A stretch of 64,000 nucleotides of DNA from Thermoanaerobaculia bacterium (GTDB lineage: Bacteria > Acidobacteriota > Thermoanaerobaculia > Gp7-AA8): positions 124,001 to 188,000 of the forward strand of contig JADGNY010000001.1 of NCBI GenBank assembly GCA_017883235.1, given 5' to 3'. Below, piece after piece: positions 18,207-26,863 of the stretch. Below the pieces are notes generated by a model. That model did not search any database. It had not been told where the DNA came from and saw only the letters and a list, made by a program, of their open reading frames with translations. A program made the position numbers and the translations under genes. Every line of letters begins with the position of its first letter. Position 1 is the first letter of the stretch.

Positions 18207-18965
18207 CTACTGCGGCGTAATCATCGTGAGCTCCTGCGTCACGTTGTTCGTCACCGAGACCATCGCCCAGAGTCGTTGCGTAGCATTGGTCGGCGAGATG
18301 CGTACCCGGATTCGATCGATACCTGCCAGTTCAGGCGCCTGTCCAAACTGGTCGAGCTGCGCGTACTCTGGCGTGAAAACATCGTTCGATTGCGGCGCAA
18401 GCATCGCAAGCTGAAAATCCTTCAGGGGCCGGCCCGTCACCATGTCAAAGAACTGCACGTGCACGCCGCTTCCGGCTCTGTCCTCGAAGTCGTAGATACG
18501 GAGAGTCTGGCGGAAACGGACCGGCAGCGGAACGTTGAGCAGGTCGAACGACCTTTGGAATGCACGGTTCTCCCGCACGACCGGCACTTCCGTACCCCAG
18601 GAGTCGATCTGTCGCGATACGTCACGAACGCGAAGACCGAATTCAACTGCATCGATCGACTCATTCGGGACGTAGATGAAGGCCGCGGGCACGGTCGATC
18701 CCGAAGTGACGTGCAGATCGCCGCCCTCGGCTAGGCCAAAGACGACCCCCGCTCCGCACTCTGTATCGCAGCGATGCGGATAGAGAATCAAGACCGGAAC
18801 CGCGGAGTTGTTGAACGCTTCTGCTTCCGAGGTCCACAGCGAATCAAACGCGCCGCTCGCGCTGGTTGCCACGATCGGCACGAGAACGCGAGTCGACTGG
18901 GCAGAGGCGGGTATCGTGGCCAGAACGGTGGCGATGACGACAAGAAGTCTTTTGAGTGTAGGCAT
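18207..18965 (-). CDS. Secreted protein, tandem paralogue B
   Basis: 252 residues, signal peptide MPTLKRLLVVIATVLATIPASAQ, then the same beta-rich body as paralogue A. It shares runs such as STVPAAFIYVPNESID and QTLRIYDFEDRAGSG exactly and differs mainly at residues about 35-95. It is the upstream and probably promoter-proximal copy; 148 bases separate it from the next gene and contain no other frame. The near-identical 3' DNA of the two copies points to a recent duplication or ongoing gene conversion. Function unknown; export to periplasm or beyond is inferred from the signal peptide. Confidence 0.75.
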   Translation of the reverse strand: MPTLKRLLVVIATVLATIPASAQSTRVLVPIVATSASGAFDSLWTSEAEAFNNSAVPVLILYPHRCDTECGAGVVFGLAEGGDLHVTSGSTVPAAFIYVPNESIDAVEFGLRVRDVSRQIDSWGTEVPVVRENRAFQRSFDLLNVPLPVRFRQTLRIYDFEDRAGSGVHVQFFDMVTGRPLKDFQLAMLAPQSNDVFTPEYAQLDQFGQAPELAGIDRIRVRISPTNATQRLWAMVSVTNNVTQELTMITPQ

Positions 18966-19113
18966 AAGCCATCATTCCATGGTGATGGACAGAGAGAGTC
19001 GGGCAGAGCGTAGAGGGCACCTATGTGCGCGCGCACACTGACGTGTGACGTCGGCTACCGCCATCGTGACGACACCAGTCGAATCGATTAAACGTCATCA
19101 GCGGCTGGCTGCA

Positions 19114-19749
19114 CTACCAGAATGAGCCCACTCGGCGATCCATCTCCATTGGCGAGATGTAGTGATCCATCCCGTTGCGAAGGATGAAGCAAAACCGGAT
19201 GTCTTCTTCGCTTGCCCGCAGAAGGGCCTGTTCCATCGCACGCAAGTCTTCACCCAAAAGGATTTCTTCATGCACCGCGGCCATCAGCTCACGGATTGTC
19301 AGCAATCCCTCAGACGCGTCGTACCAGACCACGCGCTCCCCTCGGATATCGTCCGCGAATCCGAATGATGAGATCGGACGCACTCCACGTGCGAGGCATA
19401 ACTCATCGAGGGAGGCACAACGCCGGGCAACTACGGCTCCGTGTCTGAACGCATCGTGCCTTCCGATCCGGGATTCGAAATAGGGAACGATGCGCGCGCG
19501 CATCGAGTCACGGACACCACCGATGACCATCCCATACCCGAAGCAGAACGTGAAGTACCCGGCAAATAGAACGCCGAACAGGTTGAACGGAGATCGTGTT
19601 GCCGGTGTCAACAGTGCTGTTGCGGAAACCCACAAGGCGCTCAACGGCAAGTCCCGTGAGAGGAAGCCCGCAGCCAAGCGACCCCGCCACGCCGACGATG
19701 GCCGTCCGCAAGTGACGCCGAGGATAACCACCGATGTACCAAAACTCAC
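19114..19749 (-). CDS. Uncharacterised membrane protein
   Basis: About 211 residues. The N-terminal 95 residues hold about three hydrophobic segments (SVVILGVTCG, LPLSALWVSATALLTPA, LFGVLFAGYFTFCFGYGMVIGG); the C-terminal 115 are soluble and acidic (ARIVPYFESRIGRHDA, EEILLGEDLRAMEQALLRA). I recognise no family. The ORF track starts at 19884, but that overlaps the PIN gene by 50 bases and gives a non-protein-like leader, so I prefer the GTG at 19749, though it has no ideal RBS. Transcribed in the same direction as the toxin-antitoxin pair just upstream. Confidence 0.5.
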   Translation of the reverse strand: MSFGTSVVILGVTCGRPSSAWRGRLAAGFLSRDLPLSALWVSATALLTPATRSPFNLFGVLFAGYFTFCFGYGMVIGGVRDSMRARIVPYFESRIGRHDAFRHGAVVARRCASLDELCLARGVRPISSFGFADDIRGERVVWYDASEGLLTIRELMAAVHEEILLGEDLRAMEQALLRASEEDIRFCFILRNGMDHYISPMEMDRRVGSFW

Positions 19750-19834
19750 TCCTCGTTCGACGATCGATCGCGTTTCGTCGTTACATCGACTTCGGGTGGT
19801 TGGGAGTGAGAAATTGCAACCCGCGAAGGGCCTG

Positions 19835-20239
19835 CTACTCAAGCACGAAACGACGGATACCTGCCACGCGATCAAAGCCGGCATCGAACGTGGCGATCCA
19901 CTCGATGCCGCGATTCAGCATAACGGCCGCGTGCACGGCATCGCGAGCGGATAGGCCCTGATGCTCCGCCAAGAGGTCGCGCGCACGATTCGTATCCGCA
20001 AGCGTGACGTCGAAGACCTTCGGACAAATGGCTACGAAGAGGTCGTAGACCTCGCGCCCCAGATCTAAACGGTGCAACTCAGAGTAGCGATAGAGAATCT
20101 CCTGGAGGACCTCGGTGCTCGTACAACCCTCAATTTCGTTTCGACGCACGGATTCAAGGAAGCGCAAGGAAGGCTCGCGATGCGGGTGTTCGCGTCCCGC
20201 CACGTACATCGGGATGTTCGCATCGATGAAAACGATCAC
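19835..20239 (-). CDS. vapC: PIN-domain toxin (VapC-like)
   Basis: 134 residues. The first catalytic Asp is in MIVFIDANIPMYV (residue 6), a conserved Glu lies in TSTEVLQEILYRY near 43, and further acidic residues lie in LSARDAVHAAVM near 99 and IATFDAGFDRV near 117, the standard PIN ribonuclease quartet. VapC toxins cut tRNA or rRNA to arrest growth. Its ATG overlaps the stop of the small upstream gene as ATGA, the usual toxin-antitoxin arrangement. Confidence 0.85.
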   Translation of the reverse strand: MIVFIDANIPMYVAGREHPHREPSLRFLESVRRNEIEGCTSTEVLQEILYRYSELHRLDLGREVYDLFVAICPKVFDVTLADTNRARDLLAEHQGLSARDAVHAAVMLNRGIEWIATFDAGFDRVAGIRRFVLE

Positions 20240-20451
20240 CGGCGTCCGGCTGCGATCTCTGCGAGCATCTGCTCAATGTCGGCCGTCGGTGCGTTCAGAG
20301 CGGCGAGCCGCGCCAGTGGATCGAAAGCGTCATCCGTCTCGATCGAGACGCGAACCATAGCGTGATCGCTCACGCCCGTCAGAGGCTCAACCAAGCGGAG
20401 CGTGTTTTCGCTGGCGTCATACTCGGCAACGATAGCGCGTGACATCGACAA
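20236..20451 (-). CDS. Antitoxin partner of the PIN toxin (DUF104-like)
   Basis: 71 residues. The front (AIVAEYDASENTLRLVEPLTG, MVRVSI) resembles the beta-rich DUF104/AF2212-type antitoxin fold, and the tail (LNAPTADIEQMLAEIAAGRR) is the amphipathic segment that would occupy the toxin active site. It precedes the PIN gene with an ATGA overlap. An in-frame ATG two codons in (20445) is an alternative start. Confidence 0.75.
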   Translation of the reverse strand: MSMSRAIVAEYDASENTLRLVEPLTGVSDHAMVRVSIETDDAFDPLARLAALNAPTADIEQMLAEIAAGRR

Positions 20452-20462
20452 CTATTGTAACC

Positions 20463-22241
20463 CTACGTCTCCTCCCTTTCCCGCCTCATGACCACAATCA
20501 TCACGCTCGCCGAAACCACCAGCGCTCCTCCGAAGATTACGATCTGACGGGGATTGCGGAAGATCACCGCGCCCGTGGTGAACATGATCGAGTAGACCAT
20601 CACCACCCCCGCCGCCCACGCCAGGGCATTGCGTGACAGCTCGCCGGGAATCGGTGAAATCCCGCTCTCTCGCGCGATCACCCCCCACCCCGGCCCGGCC
20701 GGCCGCACCTTCTTGTAGAACGCATCGAGCGTCGCGCGCGGCTCCGGGCGCGTCAGCATTGTCACGCTCAGCCAGACCACCGTCGTCGCGAGCGTGGTGA
20801 TGATCAGACTGATGGCGAAGCCCTTCGGCGACGACCCGTCGATGAAGTTGCGCAGCGTCAGCGAGACCACCAGCGCCGCCGCCATCGCGCTCACTTCCGA
20901 CCATGCGTTAATTCGCCACCAGTACCAGCGCAGGATGTAGACCAGTCCGGTCCCCGCGCCAAGCATCAGCAGGAACTGCCAGGCGTGGCTGATCTGATCC
21001 ATGAACTGCGTGGCGATGAGTGAGAGCACCAGCGTCAGCGCCGTCGCCAGTCGGGCGGCCAGGACGTAATGCCGCTCCGTGGCGTCGCGCTTGATGAAGC
21101 GCCGGTAGAGGTCGTTGACCAGATAGCTCGATCCCCAGTTCATCTGCGTCGCCTGCGTCGAGCTGAAGGCGGCCACGAACGACGCCAGCATCAATCCGCG
21201 AAGACCGCCCGGCAGAAGGTCGACCATGGCCCGCACGTAGTTGATCCCGGGATCGCCCTCATGCACCGCCCCGCCGTACATCACCAGCGTACACAACGCC
21301 GTGATCACCCACGGCCAGCTTCGGAGCGCGTAGTGGGCGATGTTGAAGAAGAGCGCTGCGCTGCGCGCCTCCTTTTCATTGCGGCAGGCCAGCATGTTCT
21401 GCACGACGTAGCCACCGCCGCCCGGCTCCGAACCGGGATACCACGACGCCCACCAGTTCAGGCAGAGCAGCGCGGCCATCATGATGGTCGGCACCATCCA
21501 GACCCCGTCGCCCGAGGGCCAGAACGACATCGCGGCCGCGGACGTCCCGAACGTCGTCCCCGGCGGCGACCCCGCCGGATGGGCGAAGGCCAGCTTTGCC
21601 TTCAACACGTTCACGCCACCGACCGCGCTCAACGCCACCACCGCCAGGATGATCGCCCCGGCCATTTCAAATAAGTACTGCACGCCGTGGGTCGTGGCCA
21701 CGCCCCAATAGCCGGAGTAGACGGTGTAGGCGAAGACGATGATCAGGCAGGCGAAGAGCGCGCCGCGGTTGGAGATGCCGAGAGTCCCCGCCAGCACCTT
21801 GGCCATGCCGAGGTTCACCCAGCCCATGACGATGATGTTCGCGATCAGGCCGAGGTAGGCGGCGCGGAAACCGCGGAGGAAACCGGCGGGGCGGCCGGCG
21901 TAACGCAACTCCGTCAGCTCCACGTCGGTCACCACTTCGGCGCGGCGCCAGAGGCGGGCGAAGAAAAAGACGGTGAGCATGCCCGATCCGAGCATCGACC
22001 ACCACAGCCAGTTCCCCGCCACCCCGTTCTTCACCACCATCTCCGTCACCGCCAGCGGCGTATCGGCGGAGAACGTCGTCGCCACCATGGCCGTGCCGGC
22101 CAGCCACCACGGCATCGAGCGGTGGGAGAGGAAGTAGTCGAGCATCGAGCGCTTGGCCTTGCGCCCGAAATAGAGGCCCATCCCGATGATGAGCGCGAAA
22201 TAGGCGGCGACGATGGCGTAGTCGATCGTTCCGAGATGCAT
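20463..22241 (-). CDS. Sodium:solute symporter family protein
   Basis: 592 residues with about 13-14 hydrophobic helices, starting MHLGTIDYAIVAAYFALIIG and containing SSS-family segments GRKAKRSMLDYFLSHRSMPWW and ATTFSADTPLAVTEMV. The start at 22241 overlaps the GH3 stop by one base (TGATG); the 44 extra residues in the ORF track are GH3 shadow. Family members bring in sugars, amino acids or similar solutes with sodium. Coupling to a NagZ-like glycosidase suggests uptake of amino sugars or peptidoglycan-derived saccharides, which is inference from context. Confidence 0.85.
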   Translation of the reverse strand: MHLGTIDYAIVAAYFALIIGMGLYFGRKAKRSMLDYFLSHRSMPWWLAGTAMVATTFSADTPLAVTEMVVKNGVAGNWLWWSMLGSGMLTVFFFARLWRRAEVVTDVELTELRYAGRPAGFLRGFRAAYLGLIANIIVMGWVNLGMAKVLAGTLGISNRGALFACLIIVFAYTVYSGYWGVATTHGVQYLFEMAGAIILAVVALSAVGGVNVLKAKLAFAHPAGSPPGTTFGTSAAAMSFWPSGDGVWMVPTIMMAALLCLNWWASWYPGSEPGGGGYVVQNMLACRNEKEARSAALFFNIAHYALRSWPWVITALCTLVMYGGAVHEGDPGINYVRAMVDLLPGGLRGLMLASFVAAFSSTQATQMNWGSSYLVNDLYRRFIKRDATERHYVLAARLATALTLVLSLIATQFMDQISHAWQFLLMLGAGTGLVYILRWYWWRINAWSEVSAMAAALVVSLTLRNFIDGSSPKGFAISLIITTLATTVVWLSVTMLTRPEPRATLDAFYKKVRPAGPGWGVIARESGISPIPGELSRNALAWAAGVVMVYSIMFTTGAVIFRNPRQIVIFGGALVVSASVMIVVMRREREET

Positions 22242-23995
22242 CAGCGTGTGATCCCGGTGCCGCGTGGAGCGAGTCCCGGAATGGTGACCGGCAGCTTGCC
22301 GGTGACCGGCGCCTCGCCGAACAGCGCTTGCACCGCGGCGAGCTGCATGACCGGCTGAATGCCGTACGCGCAAACATACGTGCCGACGGTGGGGATCTCG
22401 CGAAGAAGGTAGGGGGTTCCGAAGGAGATGGCGATCGTCGGAACGCGCGGCGCCAGCTCGGCGAGCAGCTTCGATGCAACCTCGGGGACCGCGATCGAGC
22501 CCGAGCCGGAGCGGGCACGCACGGCAAGCGCGAAGACGACGACATCCGCATTCTTCGCGGCAGCAGCGATCGGGGCCACATCCGTCGTCCGCGAGTCGAC
22601 CAGGAAGGTCTGCGGCGGATCCGTAACGCGTTTCCGCATCTCGCGCTCGAAGTCCGGCAACGGCGATACGGTCTCCGGAAAATCGCTGACGGTGACGATG
22701 ACGACGCGTGCGCTTTTCTTCACCGGCAGCGACCCGCTCTGCTCGCGCACGAGCGTGAGGGCGCGGCGGGCGATGTTCGCCGCCAGGTCGCGATGCTCCT
22801 TCGTGTCGATGCCGCTGAAAATCTCATCGTACGTTCCGATGGGGGCTCCGGCGAACGACTTTGCGTCGAGGATGCGCCGCACCGACTCATCGATCCGCGC
22901 CTCGCTCAGCCGCCCGCTCTTTACCGCCGCCTTCACCGCCGCGACGGCCGCATCGACGTTCGGCGACATCAGGATCTGGTCCTGCCCCGCCTCGATGGCG
23001 CGGATGGCCGCCTCGCCGGCATCGAAGTGTTCGGTGATGCCGCCCATGTCCATGGCGTCGCTGACGACGAGGCCGTCGAACTTCATGTCGCGCCGCAGCA
23101 ACTGTCCGACGATCTTCTTCGATATCGTCGCCGGCATGGTCCCGTTCTGCGGCACCTCGGATGCCGCCGTTCCGTACGGGTTCTCCCCCGCCCCATACTG
23201 ACGAACCGGCACGACCTCATCGTCCAGCGACGGCACGGCAAGATGCCCGATCATGATCGACCGCACGCCCGCATCGATGGCCGCGCGGAATGGCAGCAAC
23301 TCGACCCGATCGAGCCGGGCCCGGTCGACGCTGAGGATCGGAAGCGAGCGATGCGAATCGACGTGGGTATCGCCATGTCCCGGAAAATGCTTGGCCGTGG
23401 CCAGCACATGCTCCGCCTGGATGCCCTTTATAAAACTCACCACGAACCGGCTGACCTCGGCCGGATCCTCGCCGAAGCTGCGCGTATTGATCACCGGATT
23501 GTCGGCATCGACATTCACGTCCGCGATCGGCGCATAGATGTGATTCACCCCCACCAGCCGCGCCTCCCGCGCCACCACCCGCCCCTCGGCCTCGGCAAGC
23601 GCCGGATCCCCCGTCGCCGCCACCGCCATCGCCCCCGGCCAGTAGGTGGTGTCGAGGAATCGCATCCCCATCCCCGACTCGAGATCCGCGCTGATCAGCA
23701 GCGGCACCCGCGCCTCCGCCTGCAGCCGCCCGCTCAGCACCGCCGTCTCGTAGACGTTCGACATCGACCAGATCACGCCGCCGACATGGTTCTCCCGAAC
23801 CTGGTGCATCAGCTCCTGATACCCCCACGACGACTCCGCCATGAAGACGCCGCGCCCCTGAACGACGAACAGTTGCCCGATCTTTTCATCGAGCGAGAGG
23901 TCATCAACTTTCGGAATGTGATGCTGCGGGACCGACGCACACATCGAGCCCAGAAAGCCTAGCACGGCGATGACAAGTGTTCGGACGCGTGACAA
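22241..23995 (-). CDS. Glycoside hydrolase family 3 lipoprotein (NagZ-like beta-N-acetylhexosaminidase)
   Basis: About 584 residues. The barrel carries the NagZ motif KHFPGHGDTHVDSHRSLP, whose Asp-His pair acts as acid/base, and VVSDAMDMGGI with the catalytic Asp. A C-terminal GH3-C-type domain follows (residues about 380-584). The ORF track begins at 24169, but its first 58 codons are a translation of the hairpin repeat (NVAQTLLSVPE). I prefer the TTG at 23995 because it gives a proper lipoprotein signal (SRVRTLVIAVLGFLGSMC). It likely trims GlcNAc from muropeptides or chitin-like chains in the periplasm and is translationally coupled to the symporter. Confidence 0.82.
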   Translation of the reverse strand: MSRVRTLVIAVLGFLGSMCASVPQHHIPKVDDLSLDEKIGQLFVVQGRGVFMAESSWGYQELMHQVRENHVGGVIWSMSNVYETAVLSGRLQAEARVPLLISADLESGMGMRFLDTTYWPGAMAVAATGDPALAEAEGRVVAREARLVGVNHIYAPIADVNVDADNPVINTRSFGEDPAEVSRFVVSFIKGIQAEHVLATAKHFPGHGDTHVDSHRSLPILSVDRARLDRVELLPFRAAIDAGVRSIMIGHLAVPSLDDEVVPVRQYGAGENPYGTAASEVPQNGTMPATISKKIVGQLLRRDMKFDGLVVSDAMDMGGITEHFDAGEAAIRAIEAGQDQILMSPNVDAAVAAVKAAVKSGRLSEARIDESVRRILDAKSFAGAPIGTYDEIFSGIDTKEHRDLAANIARRALTLVREQSGSLPVKKSARVVIVTVSDFPETVSPLPDFEREMRKRVTDPPQTFLVDSRTTDVAPIAAAAKNADVVVFALAVRARSGSGSIAVPEVASKLLAELAPRVPTIAISFGTPYLLREIPTVGTYVCAYGIQPVMQLAAVQALFGEAPVTGKLPVTIPGLAPRGTGITR

Positions 23996-24071
23996 ACGCG
24001 AAAGGATAACCCGCGACGCGCCGGAGGCGCCGTCGGACCGGAGCGCTGGCGTCTCGCCGGCTGCTGAGCGG

Positions 24072-24194
24072 CTGCCAAGCTCCGGCACAGACAAGAGTGT
24101 CTGTGCCACATTCGGCCCGGCAAGACTCCACCATGCTGCTACTACCGACGGCCAATGTGGCACAGACACTCTTGTCTGTGCCGGAGCTTGGCAG
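24072..24194. repeat. Paired hairpin repeat, outward copy with 41-bp perfect inverted arms
   Basis: The arms 24072-24112 and 24154-24194 are exact inverted repeats of 41 bases, each containing the GGCACAGACA-AGAG-TGTCTGTGCC hairpin; 41 unique bases lie between. The orientation is opposite to the copies at 9.0 and 17.3 kb. It lies directly upstream of the GH3 gene and downstream of the decayed antitoxin. Confidence 0.85.
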
Positions 24195-24220
24195 ACTCCA
24201 ACTCCGCGAGCCGCTGCCGC

Positions 24221-24488
24221 CTACTTCGAAACCGACTTCTCAGCCATTCGTTCCTGAACCCAGAGATTCAAAAGCGTCTCCGGCGAGACACCCTGAGCAT
24301 CCGCTGCTGTCCGAAGTTGTTCGGCCAGATCTCGCTGCAGTGGAAGTAGATCGACGAGCTCCGAAGGTCGACTTCAAACTCCGCTGGGTTCGTCTGATCC
24401 CAGTGGTCGCTCAGATCGTATCGTCCCAGTACTCACCGACGGCCTCGTGAGACGAGGAGCCCGAGATAGGTGTTTTACGTTCGCACAT
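24221..24488 (-). pseudogene. Frameshifted CopG/BrnA-type antitoxin remnant
   Basis: Not in the ORF track. On the minus strand an ATG at 24488 reads MCERKTPISGSSSHEAVGEYWD; one base short, the next frame continues YDLSDHWDQTNPAEFEVDLR; one more base short, a third frame continues PLQRDLAEQLRTAADAQG and ETLLNLWVQERMAEK to a TAG at 24221. Joined, this is a typical 89-residue CopG-family antitoxin. The span of 268 bases equals 270 minus two, so exactly two single-base deletions explain it. It lies 27 bases after the DUF2442-protease stop. Either a true decaying gene or two assembly errors. No partner toxin is adjacent. Confidence 0.7.
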
Positions 24489-24514
24489 ACACGATCCGCG
24501 CCGCGACGATGACG

Positions 24515-25693
24515 TCAAATCTCGTTTACGGCCACGCTGGTTCGAACATGTGGAGAGTGTGGCAAGCCCGAAGCGACGTCAGGCAAGGCCTGCCGGATGG
24601 TTTCGGTAAGTAGCGCAATGCGGACGCCGACCAAGACTTCGAGCCTCTGCCACCATTCGATCGTTAAGGCGATGACCTGAGGTCGAGCCGTTTGATTGTC
24701 GATCTCCTCGAAGGTACCAAGCTTAAAGACCGGCCCGCCGCTCATCCCATATGGTTCAGGGACGGCAACGATCTTCCCGAAACGATCCACCATCCGTTCT
24801 CTCTCGAATGACATGATGAAGTGCGTTCGAGGATCGTAGCCGAGGCGCTCATACTTGTCTCGCCCTGACGGCTGGCCGCCGTAATAAACCGTGCTTTGTT
24901 GAAACTTGAAGCCAGGCAGCGGTCTATTCTCGGAGCCGGGAAATCCGACAAAGCCATATGAAGTCTGGCTTGCCGGCAAATCGCCGACATCGAGGTCTGA
25001 TGGCGACAGCGGTGGAGTACCTGGTGGCTCCAGCATTGCGGCTGTGTCAAGAACGAGAAAAGCGATGTCGTGCTCGAAATCTGGCGTGCCAGTGTCCCGC
25101 GAAGGCCCCGTTGAATATGCAACCCCACCGAAAGGAACGATCCTCGTTTGGCCGGGCATCTGGAGGTTGAATTGGTTCCGCGCGTGAAGAACATGCGCCG
25201 CCGTAACGAGTATCAGTCTCTCGTGGAGCTGAAGGAGAAACCCTGATCCGATCGGTGCTCCCTCGTCCCCACGGACTCCGTAGATTGGGCAGACAAACTG
25301 TTGCACTTCATGCTCGAGCCCAGCCAAAGTCGCATGAAATCGCCTCACCCTATCGTCAGCCCCGTAAGGCGGCGCCGATGCCACAGCACTGACAAGGGAC
25401 TCGGCTCGTTTCTGATTAATCGATACGGGCGCGGAACGAGGGGCGACACCTGGTTCACCGCGGAGAAAACCGGCGATGCTAAGATCTTCGTCAAGCTCGG
25501 GCCAATGAAGACCTACACCATCTCCGATTACCTCGACGTTCTGGCGTTCGGCAGGTGAAGCAGCGAGCAAGCGCGGGAACCATGCAATGGGTACGGATAT
25601 GGTTCGACCGTCCGCGATACGAACGACGATGTCCGACTCGGTAACAGAGGCGTCGACCGCGCGCTGGTCAGTTTCGATAGCTGAAGTAGTCAT
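24515..25693 (-). CDS. DUF2442 domain fused to a trypsin-like serine protease
   Basis: 392 residues. Residues about 10-90 are a clear DUF2442 domain (DGRTISVPIAWFPRLLAA, HWPELDEDLSIAGFLRG). After a linker, residues about 130-390 form a chymotrypsin-fold protease: GSGFLLQL then catalytic His in LVTAAHVL, catalytic Asp in FEHDIAFLVLD, and catalytic Ser in PYGMSGGPVF. DUF2442 is normally a stand-alone protein of about 80 residues beside DUF4160, a pair predicted to be toxin-antitoxin-like. Here DUF4160 is directly upstream and the protease is in the same polypeptide. The ATG at 25693 is the one matching normal DUF2442 starts and overlaps the DUF4160 gene by 26 bases. No signal peptide, so the protease is cytoplasmic. 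An effector role in cell defence is inference. Confidence 0.85.
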   Translation of the reverse strand: MTTSAIETDQRAVDASVTESDIVVRIADGRTISVPIAWFPRLLAASPAERQNVEVIGDGVGLHWPELDEDLSIAGFLRGEPGVAPRSAPVSINQKRAESLVSAVASAPPYGADDRVRRFHATLAGLEHEVQQFVCPIYGVRGDEGAPIGSGFLLQLHERLILVTAAHVLHARNQFNLQMPGQTRIVPFGGVAYSTGPSRDTGTPDFEHDIAFLVLDTAAMLEPPGTPPLSPSDLDVGDLPASQTSYGFVGFPGSENRPLPGFKFQQSTVYYGGQPSGRDKYERLGYDPRTHFIMSFERERMVDRFGKIVAVPEPYGMSGGPVFKLGTFEEIDNQTARPQVIALTIEWWQRLEVLVGVRIALLTETIRQALPDVASGLPHSPHVRTSVAVNEI

Positions 25694-25910
25694 TCCACTC
25701 ATCGACAAACTCATCACGGTGCCGGAGCACATGGATTGCGATCCGGTTCAACTCGTGCGAAGCAAATCCCGCACATGATGCCAGTTCCACCGGCTCTAGC
25801 CAAAACTTCGCATGCTTACGTCCCTCGCGGACGTGAATGTGAGGAGGCTCTCCGCGCTCGTTGCTGTGAAAATAGAATCGGTAAGGACCGATCGTTACGA
25901 TGCCTGGCAA
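25668..25910 (-). CDS. DUF4160 family protein
   Basis: 80 residues, complete for the family: MPGIVTIGPYRFYFHSNERG, then EPPHIHVREGRKHAKFWLEP and a helical tail ending EWNDYFSYRN. The PPHIHV and AKFWLEP segments are diagnostic. DUF4160 proteins are usually paired with DUF2442, and here the partner is the protease fusion whose start lies inside this gene's 3' end, so the two are made together. Biochemical role unknown; prediction as half of a toxin-antitoxin-like module comes from family context. It starts 33 bases after the DUF1573 gene stop on the same strand. Confidence 0.85.
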   Translation of the reverse strand: MPGIVTIGPYRFYFHSNERGEPPHIHVREGRKHAKFWLEPVELASCAGFASHELNRIAIHVLRHRDEFVDEWNDYFSYRN

Positions 25911-25943
25911 GGTTCATCCTCGCATTCACATTTGATCGTTCCC

Positions 25944-26795
25944 CTACTTGATCACCGCCCGCACCCCGATCGTACCCGTCGCATTCGGATCGTCCTTGGA
26001 GGAGACCGCGATCTTCTCATCCAGCGCGCCGGCCTTCGCCCGTGCGCCGTCGACGGTCACCGTCAGCGCCTCTTTCCCCTTCGCCGGCAGCTTCCTCTTC
26101 GCGTCGTACTCGTAGTAGAGGCACTTGCACGCCGAGCGCGCTACCGTGATCGACAACGGCGTCGATGTCAGATTCGTGATCTCGAACTGCCGCACCGCCC
26201 TCGTCCCCTTTCGAATCGCCCCGTAGTCCGCAACCTCGGGGGCGATCCTGATCGATGCCGCGACAGGCACTGGAACCGGTATCCCCGCGGGGGCCGCCGC
26301 CGTGTCCGGGCTCGTCGTCGACGCCGGCTGCTCGATGACCTGCGCCGAGGCCGGCTTGTGATCCGAGCTGGCCCGCCAGATCAGCCATCCGATGACGCCG
26401 AGGACCACCACACCGATGACCAGCATCAGCAGCACGCGCGACCCGTTGCCTGACGGGCGGTCGACCGGCACGTCGTAGTTCGCGATCCCGTGATCCGTCA
26501 CCGGCTCGGACGGAACCAGCGGACGGTTCCCCGGCGTCGTCCCCATCCTCTGCGTCTCCCCGAACCCTGGCGCCGTCGCGCCGGTCCCTCGCCCCTCCAG
26601 CTCGCCGAGCTTTCGAAGCGCGTCATCGATCGACGCCACCAGCCTCTGATACTCCGCTGCCAACTGCTCGTTCGGCGCATCCGGAATCATCCGCGTGAGC
26701 GCGTCGCGATGCGTCCCGTAACGCTGCCGGACCACCTCGATCTCCCGCGCCCGATCCCCCCGTTTGACATTCACCGTCCCAAAATCGTCAGACAT
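25944..26795 (-). CDS. Membrane-anchored DUF1573-domain protein
   Basis: 283 residues. Residues 1-115 are cytoplasmic and charged, with a helical stretch EQLAAEYQRLVASIDDALRKL; one transmembrane helix follows (VLLMLVIGVVVLGVIGWLIW, about 120-140), then a Pro/Ala linker and a C-terminal DUF1573-like beta domain (DYGAIRKGTRAVRQFEITN, near 190-280) with a CKC pair. DUF1573 domains are Ig-like and extracytoplasmic, so the topology is N-in, C-out. It lies upstream of the DUF4160/DUF2442-protease genes on the same strand and could share their transcript. Function unknown. Confidence 0.7.
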   Translation of the reverse strand: MSDDFGTVNVKRGDRAREIEVVRQRYGTHRDALTRMIPDAPNEQLAAEYQRLVASIDDALRKLGELEGRGTGATAPGFGETQRMGTTPGNRPLVPSEPVTDHGIANYDVPVDRPSGNGSRVLLMLVIGVVVLGVIGWLIWRASSDHKPASAQVIEQPASTTSPDTAAAPAGIPVPVPVAASIRIAPEVADYGAIRKGTRAVRQFEITNLTSTPLSITVARSACKCLYYEYDAKRKLPAKGKEALTVTVDGARAKAGALDEKIAVSSKDDPNATGTIGVRAVIK

Positions 26796-26863
26796 CCATC
26801 ACCTCGGAGTGGACATCTTTGCAAAATCCGGGCGGGGCGACAAATGGGGACGGAACGAACGCC

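Noticed and set aside
22328-23962. 544-residue plus-strand ORF opposite GH3
   Set aside because: Antisense shadow; the GH3 frame holds the NagZ motif and catalytic residues.
24000-24169. ORF-track start of the GH3 gene (MSVPHWPS...)
   Set aside because: The leader is a translation of the hairpin repeat; the TTG at 23995 gives a proper lipoprotein signal.
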